From positions 297,420 to 361,419 of the forward strand of contig JAJHZJ010000807.1 in NCBI GenBank assembly GCA_023548195.1: DNA of 64,000 nt, in the 5' to 3' direction. This document shows positions 22,250 through 33,461 of this stretch, in pieces. This DNA comes from Bettongia penicillata ogilbyi. Its lineage: Eukaryota > Chordata > Mammalia > Diprotodontia > Potoroidae. Each line of letters begins with the position of its first letter. The first letter of the stretch is position 1. The notes beneath the pieces were generated by a model. The model saw only the letters and a list, made by a program, of their open reading frames with translations, made no database searches and was not told the origin of the DNA. Both the position numbers and the translations under genes were made by a program.

Positions 22250-22492
22250 ACATGATGATATAGTGAATAGAACACTGGGCCTGGGGTCAGGTATACCTGA
22301 GTTCCAGTCTGACTTCACATACTGGCTATGTCACTCTGAGCAAGTCACTTAACCTGCACTTCCCTCATCTCCCTCATCTGTCAAAATGTGGATAACAATA
22401 TCACTTACTTCCTAGGGTTTTAAAGATTAAGCAAGATAATAATTGTAAACTGATTACCACGGTACCTACCACAAAATAAGTGTTATAGAAAT
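22250..22492 (+). mobile_element. tRNA-headed CORE-SINE with MIR/L2-like tail
   Basis: The head 'agtgaatagaacactgggcc', 'ggtcaggtatacctgagttc' and 'gagcaagtcacttaacctgc' is followed by 'ctcatctgtcaaaatgtgga', 'ctagggttttaaagattaag' and 'ggtacctaccacaaaataag'. The tail is neither RTE- nor CR1-like. It is well preserved along its length. Confidence 0.82.
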
Positions 22493-22884
22493 GTCATCAT
22501 CATGAAATGGAATACATTTAATAAAACTTTGGCAAAGTTTAGTACAACATTCTAGCACACTCTTTCTGCCTTGCTACTTCTGACTCAACCAACTTTGCAG
22601 GCCCAACCAGGAATTTTTTTCTCAGAGCTGAAACCTTTGACACCTTGGAACATCTCTCTGTCATACTAGCTCCCTTCCCCATTCATGAGTTCCATCTAGT
22701 ACCTAAATGTTGGGGAGGAGACCAGGATGCCAACCTTCATTCTCTTTTCTATTCTGTCTTATTGACTTCCCAGACACCATCACCAAGCTGAAACCCAAGT
22801 GATTTCTAGTCCTTCCCTTTTCCCTACCTTTCTCTTATACACTCCCATTTCACTTACCTTGGGTGTATGTGTGTGTTTTCTCCT

Positions 22885-23005
22885 TTCAATAGAATTTAAG
22901 CTTCCTGAGAGTAGACATTGTCTTATTTTTTGCTTATAACTATATTTGTATACTCAAGACTTAACACACTGCCTGACATATAAGTACTCCATATAATATT
23001 TTTTT
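22885..23005 (+). mobile_element. L2 3' tail fragment
   Basis: The text 'gaatttaagcttcctgagag', 'gtagacattgtcttattttt' and 'acacactgcctgacatataa' is an L2 terminus. A shorter one follows at 23090-23166 ('agtaaacacttagtaaatgt', 'ttgctgaatg'). Confidence 0.65.
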
Positions 23006-23476
23006 ACCTAGTCTTAAATATTTAGTAAAACTATTTCAAGTTAACAGAGCTAATTTTATCAAGACAGATTGTAAACACATTTATGCCAGGTACTCTGTCC
23101 TTTTTTCGTTATATCTCCCAATTTTTTTACAAACAGTAAACACTTAGTAAATGTTTGCTGAATGTTAGTTTCCAAATATTCTCGCCCATCATTTTCCTTA
23201 CGTTTTCTTCCAAGAACTAATTTCTCTGATGTCAAAAGCTACAAAAATCTCATTGAGACAAAATTGAAAATACAGTATCATTCAATATTATCAATATTAG
23301 GGGCAAAGAAAGAAATAAGAATGATTCCCACTCTCTATCTCCCAAGAAAATAAGTCAATTTTGCCTAATGTAGTTACCTGAATGAAGGTAAGTAGATCAG
23401 CTCCCTAATACCTACTCCAGTTCAAACCTGAAAATAGCACCAGGCTTGAAATCCAGCGATCATCTATGTGGTGAAG

Positions 23477-23677
23477 GGCAGCTAGGCTGTTCAGTGGTTA
23501 GCCTGCCAGGCCTGGAGTCAGGAAGTCTCAACTCCAAATTCAGCCTTGGATACTTACTAGGTATGTGACCAGGGCAAGCCACTTACCCTTTTGGCCTCAG
23601 GTCCTTCATCTTTAAAACTAGCTGGAAAAGGGAATAACATACTTCTCCAGTATCTCTGTCAAGAACACCCAAATGAG
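23477..23677 (+). mobile_element. RTE-tail SINE, 5' part (host of HAL1 insertion)
   Basis: The head 'aagggcagctaggctgttca', 'gtggttagcctgccaggcct' and 'ggagtcaggaag' is followed by the body and the start of the RTE-type tail ('cttctccagtatctctgtca'). It is cut at 23677 after AAGAACACCCAAATGAG and resumes at 26487. Confidence 0.85.
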
Positions 23678-24348
23678 GGGAGGAGATAAGATGGCAGAGT
23701 AGAAAGATTCACATATGCTACCTCCGAACCCACAGGATATAATTACCTGTAAAGAGGAACTCTCAACAAATTCTGGAGCAATGGAAGCTGCACAGCAATG
23801 GAGTGGAGGAGATTTCTATTCCAGAGAGCCCTGAAAAACTGGCACCAAGGACCTGTTGCACACCGGACTGGAGCAGAGTCCAACCCTGCCCTGCCCATGC
23901 AGCCCTGAAAGGAGTAGATCGGAGCAGGCTTCAAAGACAGAATCTCTGGAGGCCACGAAGGTCCCTCCACTCACAGGTGCTACAGGTCAGTGAGAGAGCC
24001 TTCTGGACTGGTTGAGAGGGGAGCAGGGTGTCTCCATAACTCAGGCCCCCTTGGGAGGCAGCAGTGGTGGGAAGCAGCAGACAAGAGCTCCCAAAGCAGG
24101 CAGGAGGTCAGATCTATTACTGAAGGTCTCCACATTAACCCCCAGAGGGAACTGAGCCTGGGAGGAGGCCCTGCCCCCACCTGAGAACCTGAATTTAATC
24201 TTACCCTGAATAGCAGCCCCACCCACCACTGAAAGTCTTGAGGCTGGGGAGCAGCATTTGAATCTCAGACCCCAAGCACTAGCTGGCATATCTAGAGGTG
24301 AGGCAAGTGTGGAGAGGAATCTCAGAAGTCAAGTAACTGGCTGGGAAA

Positions 24349-25463
24349 ATGCCCAGAAAAGGGAAGAAAAATAAGACCATAGACGGCTACTTTCTTGGTG
24401 AACAGATGTTTCCTCCTTTCCTTTCTGATGAGGAATAATAATGCCTACCATCAGGTAAAGACATAGAAGTTAAGGCCTCAGTATCCCAGACATCCCAGGG
24501 GGATGTCGGGTCGCCTCAGGCCATGGAACAGCTCAAAAAGGACTTTGAAAAGCAAGTTAGACAGGTGGAGGAAAAACTGGGAAGAGAAATGAGAGAGATG
24601 CAAGAAAAGCATGAAAAACAGGTCAATACCCTGCTAAAGGAGACCCAAAAAAATGCTGAAGAAAATAACACCTTGAAAAATAGGCTCACTCAATTGGCAA
24701 AAGAGGTTCAAAAAGCCAATGAGTAGAAGAATGCTTTCAAAAGCAGAATTAGCCAAATGGAAAAAGAGGTTCAAAAGCTCACTGAAGAAAATAGTTCTCT
24801 CAAAATTAGAATGGAACAGATGGAGGCTAATGACTTTCTGAGAAACCAAGAAATCACAAAACAAAACCAAAAGAATGAAAAAATGGAAGAGAATGTGAAA
24901 TATCTCATTGGAAAAACAACTGACCTGGAAAATAGATCCAGGAGAGACAATTTAAAAATTATGGGACTACCTGAAAGCCATGATCAAAAACAAGAGCCTA
25001 GACAACAACTTTCATGAAATTATCAAGGAAAACTGCCCTGAAATTCTAGAACCAGAGGGCAAAAGAAGTATTGAAGGAATCCACCGATCACCACCTGAAA
25101 GAGATTCAAAAAGAGAAACTCCTAGGAACACTGTGGCCAAATTCCAGAAATCCCAGTTCAAGGAGAAAATATTGCAAGCAGCTAGAAAGAAACAATTCCA
25201 GTATTGTGGAAATACAATCAGGATAACACAAAAAATCTAGCAGCTTCTACATTAAGGGATTGAAGGGCATGGAATAGGATATTCCAGAAGTCAAAGGAAC
25301 TAGGACTAAAACCAAGAATCACCTACCCAGCAAAACTGAGTATAATACTTAGGGGAAAATATGGACTTTCAATGAAACAGAGGACTTTCAAGCATTCTTG
25401 ATGAAAAGACCAGAGCTGAAGAGAAAATTTGACTTTCAAAGACAAGAATGAGAAGAAGCATGA
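24349..25463 (+). pseudogene. HAL1 ORF1 (L1 ORF1p-like), disrupted
   Basis: Starts MPRKGKKNKTIDGYFLGEQ. Then come a coiled coil (units with TQLAKEVQKANE, SQMEKEVQKLTE and EQMEANDFL), an RNA-recognition region (NRSRRDNLKIMGLPESHD) and a C-terminal domain (AARKKQFQY, NTIRIT). It ends near the TGA at 25461. An in-frame stop lies after LSDEE (about 24435), an amber stop at 24724-24726, a frameshift near 24980 and further damage at about 25238. ORF1p is the RNA-binding chaperone of the L1 particle; no intact product is possible here. The total length of about 370 codons matches the intact L1 ORF1 at 48146-49231. Confidence 0.88.
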
Positions 25464-25583
25464 AAAAGTAAACAGCAAAGAGAAGTCATAAAGGACTTAC
25501 CAAAGTTGAACTGTTTACATTCCTACATGGAAAGACAATATTTGTAAGTCTTAAAACTTTTCAGTATCTGGGTAGTTGGTGGG

Positions 25584-25588
<5 letters not shown>

Positions 25589-25633
<45 letters not shown>

Positions 25634-25637
25634 CGCA
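25589..25637. repeat. (CA)n microsatellite inside HAL1 3' region
   Basis: A pure ACAC tract passes into ACGCACACACGCAC. It lies about 130 bp after the ORF1 stop, at the same position as the repeats in the minus-strand HAL1 copies. Confidence 0.92.
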
Positions 25638-26486
25638 CATACAGAGACAGAGAGCTCAGAGTGAATTGAATAGGATGGGATCATATCTTAAAAAAATTAA
25701 GGTAAATGTATAAGAGCAATGTATAAGAGTATTGGTAGGAGAGAGGGTGAAATGGAATGGGGCACATTATCTCTCATAGAAGAGGCAAGTAGGAGACTTT
25801 TTAGTGGAGGGAAAAAGAGGGGAGCTGAGAGAAAAACAAGAAGTTTACTCTCATCACATTCGACTAAAGAAAGGAATAAAATACACACTCATTTTGGTAT
25901 GAAAACCTATCTTACAATACAGGAAAGTGGGAGAGAAGGAGATAAGCAAGTTGGGGGGGGATGATGGAAGGGTGGGCAATGGGAGGAGGGAGCAATTTGA
26001 AGTCAACACTCAGGGAGGGACAGGATCAAAAGAGAGAATAGAAGCAATGGGGGGCAGGATAGGATGGAGGGAAATATATTTAGTCTTACACAACACGACT
26101 ATTATCGAAGTCGTTTGCAAAACTACACAGATATGGCCTATATTGAATTGCCTGCCTTCCCACAGGGAATGGGTTGGGGGGGATGGATGGGGAGAATTTG
26201 GAACTCAGAGTTTTAGGAACAACTGTTGAGTATTGTTCTTGCTACTAGGAAATAAGAAATACAGTTAATGGGGAATAGAAAGTCATCTGCCCCTACAGGA
26301 CAAAAGAGAAGATGGGGCCAAGGGAAGGGAGGGATGATAGAAGAGAGGGCAGATTGGTGATAGGGGAAATTAGAATGGTCGGTGTATTGGGGTGGGGGAG
26401 GGGACAAATGGGGAGAAAATTTGGAACCCCAAATTTTGTGAAAATGAATGTAAAAAGTTAAATAAATAAATTTTTATTAAAAAAGA

Positions 26487-26545
26487 AAGAACACCCCAAT
26501 GAGGTCACAAACAATCAGACCTGACTGAGATGACTGAACAAAACA
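26487..26545 (+). mobile_element. RTE-tail SINE, 3' part
   Basis: After the repeated target site the SINE resumes with 'gaggtcacaaacaatcagac' and 'ctgactgagatgactgaaca', the expected end of the RTE-type tail. Joined to 23477-23677 it makes one SINE of normal length. Confidence 0.85.
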
Positions 26546-27510
26546 CTCTAAAGAAATCCAGTGAGAAGCTGTAAGAAAATAACACTTCCAAAATATATGT
26601 ATAAAAAGTCTACCATATAATCATAGACAATGAGAAAAGAACATAGCAACATCAGCAGGATAAATGGCCAATTGTAGATCTCTGTACGTGAAGTCAGCAT
26701 GAGAAGGTGGGTCCCCCCTAAAGCACCATCTTGGTGGGAAACAGCCTGTGGAGACTTTGGAAGAAACTAAGAACAGTGGCCTAGTGAGAGTGGTTGCATC
26801 CATTGTGATAATATCAGTAAAAAAAAGTCAAGAGAAACCACAAAATGTGTATTTATTTTTGCTTTTGGAACCAGCTCTAAGATGACATGAATCATCCTAA
26901 TAGGGGAATTAGAACTCAGTATGTGTTCTGAACATTAATTAAATCAAGATATGGAGGGAAATAAATTTTAAAAGAAAGGAAATTTGAAGGAAACAGAAGT
27001 TCTAGAGATACATTGGTTATGCTGTGATGGCTTTAAGGGAAGAAAAAAAGAGGTTAAAAGGAATACTCTGCTGTAGAAAAGAAGGACCATCGGAGGAATT
27101 GATATTGTAATTGGAATCCAGGAGAAGAGAATACAAAGAGTTTATAAAGAAAGGAAGAACTAGGGTTGTGAAAGAGAGTTGTCAAGTGACCCTCATTTCT
27201 ATCTGAACCAGTGGAGGATTGAAATGCATATCCATGCAGGATACACACAAATTTTATATAGAAGTGCATCAATTTCAACCAGCAGTTAGTGAGAATTGTT
27301 AGAGGTGATAATTGCAAACAAAACACATTTCCTAATCCTGAAATGCAGATTAAAAGGAAAAAGGAGTTATTAATAGAGATGCCAAAAAAAAGAGAATAAT
27401 TGAAATACTTTTTAATGTGCAAAAGAGATGGAAGTTCAGAAAGAAGCATCAACAAATAGGAGAGTTTTGAAACTGACAGATAGAAATGATAATATACTTT
27501 ATTTAAAAGA
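26546..27510. other. Unassigned sequence
   Basis: No repeat or gene was recognised. The 133-residue minus-strand frame at 27054-27455 has no recognisable domain and is Leu/Phe/Ser-biased. Confidence 0.45.
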
Positions 27511-28210
27511 AAGTGATATATACATACATATGCAATATGTATATATATGTACTTGCATGCATATGTTATTTATGTGTTTTGCGTATGTATCAGTTTGCAC
27601 ATATATATGCACACATATGCACAAGTATTTTGTCTATGCATACATTCAAGGATTGTGTTCATATATACATGCATATATGTGTATGTGTAAATGTTTGTGT
27701 ATTTGTGTGTATGAATATATAAATATATTGCTTTAATGAATGCAGTGCTACATATTTTGATATTTGAATATGAAGTACTAATAGCTTCTAAAATTTAAAG
27801 AATGTGATAATTGTGTACATGCCTCTAAAAATCTTTTGATTATCTTAGTAATTGGCTTTGATTTATCTTAGTGATTGGTATTAATAGCTAACATTATGGT
27901 CTCAAACATATATACAAAAATGTGTATTCATATTAAGTTTGTACAAATTTATACATACACATATATTGTATATATCCACCACAAATAGGTATATGTATGT
28001 GTACACTCACACAAATCAGTTGCACATATAAATAATATATCCATATATTTTGCATTTATATGTGTGCATATGTTGCATGTGCATTTTTATGTATGTATGT
28101 TTGTACAAGTACATATAAATGTCCAGATCAGTTAGAATATACATATGCCCATATACACATATTTATTTGTATGTGTAAGTGTTCACTATTTCATTCAAAG
28201 CATATAAATA
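27511..28210. repeat. Cryptically simple ATGTATAC-rich tract
   Basis: Long, irregular alternation of TATG, CATA and GTAT words over about 700 bp with non-repetitive islands. Tyr/Cys/His/Ile-rich frames in it are composition artefacts. Confidence 0.75.
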
Positions 28211-28579
28211 TATGCTTTTGTAATAATACATTGAATAAACATGGGGTCAATTCTCACTCTAAAACAATTTCATTTTCTGGTGATATTATTGAAAAAAATT
28301 GTTCCTTCTATTACATGATAGATAAATTACTCTCCTGGTGGTGACTTTCTTAATATATAGTCTCAAATGGGCATCATTCCTTTGATTTCCTGGTTGCACA
28401 CAAGGCCTCACGGATTTCAAATTGTCTTGTAATAATCAAGCAACAGAATCTCTGCTTAGTGTTGCTTCTGTGACCAGTTTCTGGGGCTTCTTTTTTCCCT
28501 TTGTCTATCTGCTAGCCACTCCTAATCTAATCTCCTAAGAGATTAGAAAACCCTTCCCAGGAAAGACAGACTGATTTTT
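28211..28579. other. Unassigned sequence
   Basis: No feature beyond an 8-bp hairpin (CTAATCTC-ctaa-GAGATTAG, 28527-28546). Confidence 0.4.
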
Positions 28580-29104
28580 TTTCTGTTTCTGATTTATTTA
28601 TTTTAGTCAATATTAATTTCAATAAGACTTTGAATTCCACATTTTCTCCAACACACTATCTGTCGGCCTAGAGCTCAAGAAGCAGCTGCTGCCCCTGCTG
28701 TAGTTGCTGTCAACACCTCTACAGCTCTGGGGCTGGGGTCTGACATCACCCCTTCTCAAATCTGGTCTGATAGAGTTTTTCCACTCACCTTCTATGCTGT
28801 CTTGCTGTCTTGGTCATTTATGGGCTGAAAAGTCTGGAAACTGCCACAGCTGCCAGTGATTCAGTCCCTCGAGACCTCTTCAGTCCCTGCCTATGTTAGA
28901 CATGGCCCACATAGAAGTATGCTGTGCTCTCAGTCCTGTGTTATAGACCCTTCCTGTCAAATTTCCAGGCTATTTTTGTTTCACGCCATCATTTTGTGGG
29001 CTCTGCATCTCTATAATTTGTTTAGAGTAATTTTTCACAGGTATATATGGAGAGTATGGGGGGAGAACCCAAGTAAGTTTCTATTTTTACTCTGTCATTT
29101 TGAT
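28580..29104 (-). mobile_element. Second ORF-less L1 derivative
   Basis: Flanked by AGACTGATTTTT (28568-28579) and AGACTAATTTTT (29105-29116), 11 of 12 identical. On the minus strand it starts with a diverged L1 5' end (antisense 'actctgtcattttgatag'), carries about 450 bp of 5'UTR, then passes directly to about 75 bp of L1 3' end ('gatttatttattttagtcaa', antisense) and poly-A. No ORF1 or ORF2. The internal junction (about 28660) differs from that of 2254-3071. Confidence 0.75.
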
Positions 29105-29465
29105 AGACTAATTTTTAGTTGTAGATATCACACTGAGCTAACAAAATTCAGATTCTAGGCTGAATGACCTCAGTTTAACATTATATATTTTTTCTTTTTA
29201 ATCCTCATAATGGGAATGGTGGCTGCAATGCCTTGTCTGAGGACAGCATCTTGTTTATGACTAGCATTTCCCATCCTCTTCCTTTACAATTTATTTTAGC
29301 ATGAAAATTAATTTAGTCTACCAAAATGTAAACAAGGATACAGGGTTTATTTTCTTTTTTACCTATCCTACATTTCTGCCTGTCCTCTTCTTCCCTTATC
29401 TTTTCTCATATACTTTTTCATCAGTGTAGATATATACATATGTGTGTGCGCATGTATATGTACAT

Positions 29466-29561
29466 GTGTGGATGTGTGTGTGTGTGTGTGTGTGTGTGAA
29501 GAGAGAGAGAGAGAGACAGACAGAGACAGAGAGAGAGACAGAGAGACAGAGAGAGAGAGAG
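29466..29561. repeat. Compound (GT)n-(GA)n / (CAGA)n microsatellite
   Basis: About 30 bp of GT is followed by GAGAGA and GACAGACAGAGACAGA units. The orientation (GT then GA on plus) is the same as at 5192-5254 and 33249-33460. Confidence 0.92.
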
Positions 29562-30267
29562 TTTCCCTCCAATGTCTTGTGGGTTTCCATGGTTAAAAAA
29601 AACAGATTATTATTTTGAACATTTTGAAATCATTATGATTGCAATGCATCTTTCCATACTTATATTTATCATAGGCTCTGAAAATGGGCAATAAATTGGG
29701 ACTAAAATTAAATAGAAAAATAAAGAAGCACATTATATTCTATTTGGGAAATGTTGTAGTAACCTCAGTGATCTCTCTTGGATTCCTGATAAGAAATCCT
29801 TTTTTCTAGTGTGTTATTCTCTAGATCATGCTATTTTGCTTTGAGTTATGGACCATGATTTCCAAAAGCTCAAAATTAAGGTGAATCATAAAGCAATGGC
29901 AAATATAAGGAAACTAGGGAGTCATACTGCCTTCAGTTATTTGTGCATAAGAAGTGAACCTAAGTGATTATTATCACTGAAGCATATAACAAAAAAGGAA
30001 GATGGGTGGGAATGAATAATAACTCTTAGAAACTGCCAGCATTGCTATAGTATGTACAAAATTTTACAAAAGCCTGGAGAGAGACTCTAGCATAATGGGC
30101 ATATTCTCATTGTACACTTATGGGAGGACATGGCATGGACACAAGTTATATTTATGGACTAGTAGTTATTAAATCTTTTTTTGCAAATTTTGGCAATGAC
30201 AAAGCGGCATATTTTCCCCCTTCAGCATACAGTCAAAATCAAAGAGAAATTATTGACCAATGATGAG
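29562..30267. other. Unassigned sequence
   Basis: No feature was recognised. The last part may be upstream, more diverged sequence of the RTE remnant that follows. Confidence 0.4.
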
Positions 30268-30700
30268 GACCTTCGGATATTCCCTTTGGTAGATGATGTC
30301 TTGTTAATCATATCAAACCTCTGAAAATGGCAGGGATTTCCAAGTGATAGTCATAATGAATAATGCACCTAATTGTGTCTACAGAAAACCATGTAGATGA
30401 CAACTGGCTATTGTTTTTGTTATGATATACATTTGTATGGGCAACATATAGAGCTTGTCCCTGAGACAACATGGCTCAGACTGATGCCGGAGGTGAAAAA
30501 TGAACTAGAAGTAGAAATGAGTAGGAGGAAGATAAATATAAGGCCTTTGGGAAACTTCTATGGTCTGAATGACTCTCCATGATGACTAGTCATAAAGCAC
30601 TTTAATCTCCAAAGAATTGAAGTTGAGCCTCACTAAAAAGGCAATGTGGATGTGTATGACGGACATGAGCATGACGCAAAAGTTTATAAATAAGCAATCA
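30268..30700 (+). mobile_element. RTE-type LINE remnant (RT C-terminal region)
   Basis: One continuous frame phase (with stops) reads LRIFPLVDDVLLIISN at 30271-30318, resembling the RT catalytic block of RTE elements (LRFADDIVLIS). About 120 bp downstream it reads IHLYGQHIELVPETT, then EVEMSRRKINIRPLGNFYG, resembling the RTE 'YLGQ...EI-RRI-AGW-AFGKY' block. Spacing and order fit, but similarity is weak and the sequence differs from the BovB copy at 1764, so it would be a different and older RTE family. Confidence 0.45.
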
Positions 30701-31939
30701 TCAAAGCAACATCATATGTAAGATGTGACCAGGGAAAAGTATGAATAGGGAGAAAATAATTATAGCTTCAGTGTTTAGGAAAAGGAAGGAATGACCATTG
30801 GCTATATTTAATGCTACATCAGTCTTCATGGAATGTCCAGAGAATATAGTAAACTGAGCACATAACGGACCTCTTCTGGTTGATTCAGAAAAGAATGTTT
30901 ATAATAGCTACTTTGAATGGGAAAACATGGATAAGTTGTGATCTATGTCACTAAGGGGATATCCACAGATGCGCTGGAGTATCAAAATGATACATACGAA
31001 TAATACTCAGGTTATAAAGGTAGAATTTATCATCTGCATAGTGAAAGTACATTTATAAAATCACATGAGGTCACAGGAATATTGTATATATATATGTATT
31101 ATACATATGCACACAGATACATATGTGTGTGTGTGTGTGTGTACACATAACAATGTCCCAAGATTAGGAGAATAATATTTTTAAAAAGCTAATTTAATTC
31201 AGAAGAAATTAATTTTAACAACTTTCAGTATCACAGAGATAGAGCTGATATACTGACAATTAGTTTATCACTATATTTCACCCAATTAAACTTGAATCTA
31301 AGTAGTCCATCATGATCTTGCTGATTTTTTCCCCTTCTCAATTCCCAGCTTTCTCCTTTGTAGTCTGTCTTGAGACGGACTTAAATGGAAGTTTGAGTGT
31401 GGCCAATTTGAACTGGCAACTTTCTGACTCAGTTCAAGCTCTCCTTGAAGTGGATTATATTTTATTTTCAAAATTGTTTGCTTAGCTTTTAAGTATTACC
31501 ATGATATAAAACACTAAAAAATAATAACCTAAATCCACAACTGAGTGATTGCTAAATAATCTAGAAATCGACTGGATAAGCATTACATCCATTGATCAAA
31601 AGTAATAATTGTGTCCTCTAAGATTCATTGCTGAGAGATAATACTGATAAAAAACTCTCGATTCTCATTTTCTCAGATTTAAAAAAAAATGACATAAAGA
31701 AAATTCAAAGAGCTTTGAAATCTAGATAGTACAACCAGAAATATCTAGTGCTTTAGCATTATTGGCAACTCTTTCCCATCCATAACTTAAGGAATATCCG
31801 TAGTGACAGAGGATGTTCCTTTTTTAATGAAGATGTGCAATTTCATCAATTAAATTATTACCTGAAGTGAATTGACCCTCTATTGATAAAATCAGCTACA
31901 CATCTGTAACATAATTTTAAAATTTCCACAGATAAAAAG
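30701..31939. other. Unassigned sequence with a TA/TG repeat
   Basis: Contains ATATAT/GTGTGT simple sequence at 31083-31143. Otherwise AT-rich with no recognised element. Confidence 0.45.
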
Positions 31940-32042
31940 AAGTTCTGTGATTTGCCTGTAGATTACACTTCACTACTTAGTGTTATTGGTAGGATTGGAT
32001 TCCAGGTCTTCTTGATCACCATACCACACTGCTTTACCTCGA
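31940..32042 (-). mobile_element. SINE fragment
   Basis: Antisense SINE text: 'gtgatttgcctgtagattac', 'gattggattccaggtcttct' and 'accacactgctttacctcg'. Confidence 0.55.
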
Positions 32043-32489
32043 ACTTTCTTATTTCTCTGTGTGAGATGTGGAGCTATCAAAGGAACAATCTTTGAGTCTA
32101 TTTGTTTGTTTTGTTTTGGTCTTTTAGTTTTACAGACTTTGTCTTTAGGAAACATAAGCATCATAAATAGTGGCAAAGAAAACACAGCCCTTTGTGAAAA
32201 AGGAAGAAAATTATTTAAACTCTTTCTTCAAATATTTCATTAGAAAGGGTGTACTTATTTTTAAAAACTTCCCCCTTCTGAACTTGTATTTCTAAAGAGA
32301 ATGCCATTTTCCAGACTATGTTATACAGATTCAGTATGTCTTTGTGTTTGAAAAGAAAAGTGGCAAGACTGTTCATTTAGGAACGCATTAAAAATATCAC
32401 ATTTACCAAAATAATGGCAGATTCTAAGAGTGAACAACTTATATATCTAGAATTCTAGAACATGGTCATATAATCTTATTCATTATGTA

Positions 32490-32812
32490 TTCAATCAATC
32501 AATAAACGTTTATGAATCAACTACTATGTGCTAGGCAGTGTGGTTAAGCACTGCACATAAAAAAGGGACAAAAGACAGTTCTTGTCTTCAAGAAACTTAC
32601 AATCTAATGGGAAAACAATATGTAAACAAAAATAGACAAAGCAAATTCTATCCAGGATAGATGGAAAACAATTAATTTAGAGAAGAAATTAGGATTCCAG
32701 TAGAATATAGAATTTTGGTTAGAAATTAAAGGAAAATAGGGAGATCAGAAGGGGGAGCAGAGGAGGGAGAACATGCCAAACATGGGAGACACCAGGAATC
32801 TGTAATGTCTTG
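32490..32812 (-). mobile_element. L2-type LINE 3' end
   Basis: Antisense tail 'aatcaataaacgtttatgaa', 'tcaactactatgtgctaggc', 'cttcaagaaacttacaatct' and 'aatgggaaaacaatatg', followed by diverged 3'UTR ('gaacatgccaaacatggg'). Confidence 0.75.
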
Positions 32813-32819
32813 ACCAGTC

Positions 32820-32935
32820 AGGCAGTCGAAATATATTATTAAGTACCTCAAGTGCCAGATACTGAGCTAAGCATAAAGAATACAAACACAAAGGACAGAC
32901 CCTACTCTCAAGGAGCTCCTAGTTCAATGGTCCAT
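32820..32935 (-). mobile_element. L2-type LINE 3' tail, second copy
   Basis: A second antisense tail ('attattaagtacctcaagtg', 'ccagatactgagctaagc', 'actctcaaggagctcctag') follows directly after the first. Confidence 0.65.
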
Positions 32936-32949
32936 TCAAGTTGAACTCA

Positions 32950-33062
32950 GTATGATTTTAAACAAATCACTTAATGTCCTGGGTTTCAGTTTCCTCACCC
33001 TTAAAAGGAAGGGCTTAGGCTCAATGACCTCTGAGGTCCCTATCAGCATTAATTAATTCTGT
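32950..33062 (+). mobile_element. SINE 3' half with CR1/L3-type tail
   Basis: The text 'acaaatcacttaatgtcctg', 'ggtttcagtttcctcaccc' and 'gctcaatgacctctgaggtc' ends in the CR1-like terminus. The head is missing. Confidence 0.7.
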
Positions 33063-33089
33063 GAGCCCGGGGTCCTGGGAATCCTAGCT

Positions 33090-33230
33090 TTCTATGAACG
33101 ATTTCATTTTGAAGATAAGAAAATAAATCCAGAGAAATGGAAGTGACTTGGCCAGGACCATAAGCTAATAAGTTACAAAACCTAAAAGCCCCTGGAACTC
33201 AGGTTGACTGGCTCAAAGAGAGTGTTTTTT
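33090..33230 (-). mobile_element. SINE fragment
   Basis: Antisense SINE text: 'atttcattttgaagataaga', 'ggaagtgacttggccaggac' and 'cctggaactcaggttgac'. Confidence 0.6.
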
Positions 33231-33246
33231 TCCTTAGAAATTAGAA

Positions 33247-33248
<2 letters not shown>

Positions 33249-33286
<38 letters not shown>

Positions 33287-33388
33287 ACACACAGAGAGAG
33301 ATAAAGACAGAGACAGAAAGGAGGAGATAGAGAAAGAGAAGGAAAGAGAGAGACAAGGAAAGGAGAGAGGGAGGGAGGAAGGGAAAGA

Positions 33389-33460
<72 letters not shown>
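33249..33460. repeat. (GT)n followed by ~170-bp polypurine (GA)n tract
   Basis: GT repeats (33249-33284), a short spacer, then an almost unbroken purine strand with a long pure GA run near its right end. Minus-strand Leu/Ser and Thr/His frames are artefacts. Such tracts can form triplex or Z-type DNA (known property of the sequence class). Confidence 0.95.

Positions 33461-33461
<1 letters not shown>

Larger units (their letters stand above)
23678..26486 (+). mobile_element. Complete HAL1 element with target-site duplication
   Basis: Flanked by a 17-bp duplication with one mismatch: AAGAACACCCAAATGAG (23661-23677) and AAGAACACCCCAATGAG (26487-26503). It begins GGGAGGAGATAAGATGGCAG, has a 5'UTR to about 24348, ORF1 at 24349-25463, and then about 1 kb of 3' sequence containing a CA microsatellite. 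It ends GTTAAATAAATAAATTTTTA plus A-rich tail. ORF2 (endonuclease/reverse transcriptase) is absent, so its copies needed L1 enzymes supplied in trans. This is the best-bounded HAL1 in the window. Confidence 0.92.

Noticed and set aside
27428..28344. Tyr/Cys/Ile-rich 94-102 residue proteins
   Set aside because: Translation of a TATG/CATA low-complexity tract.
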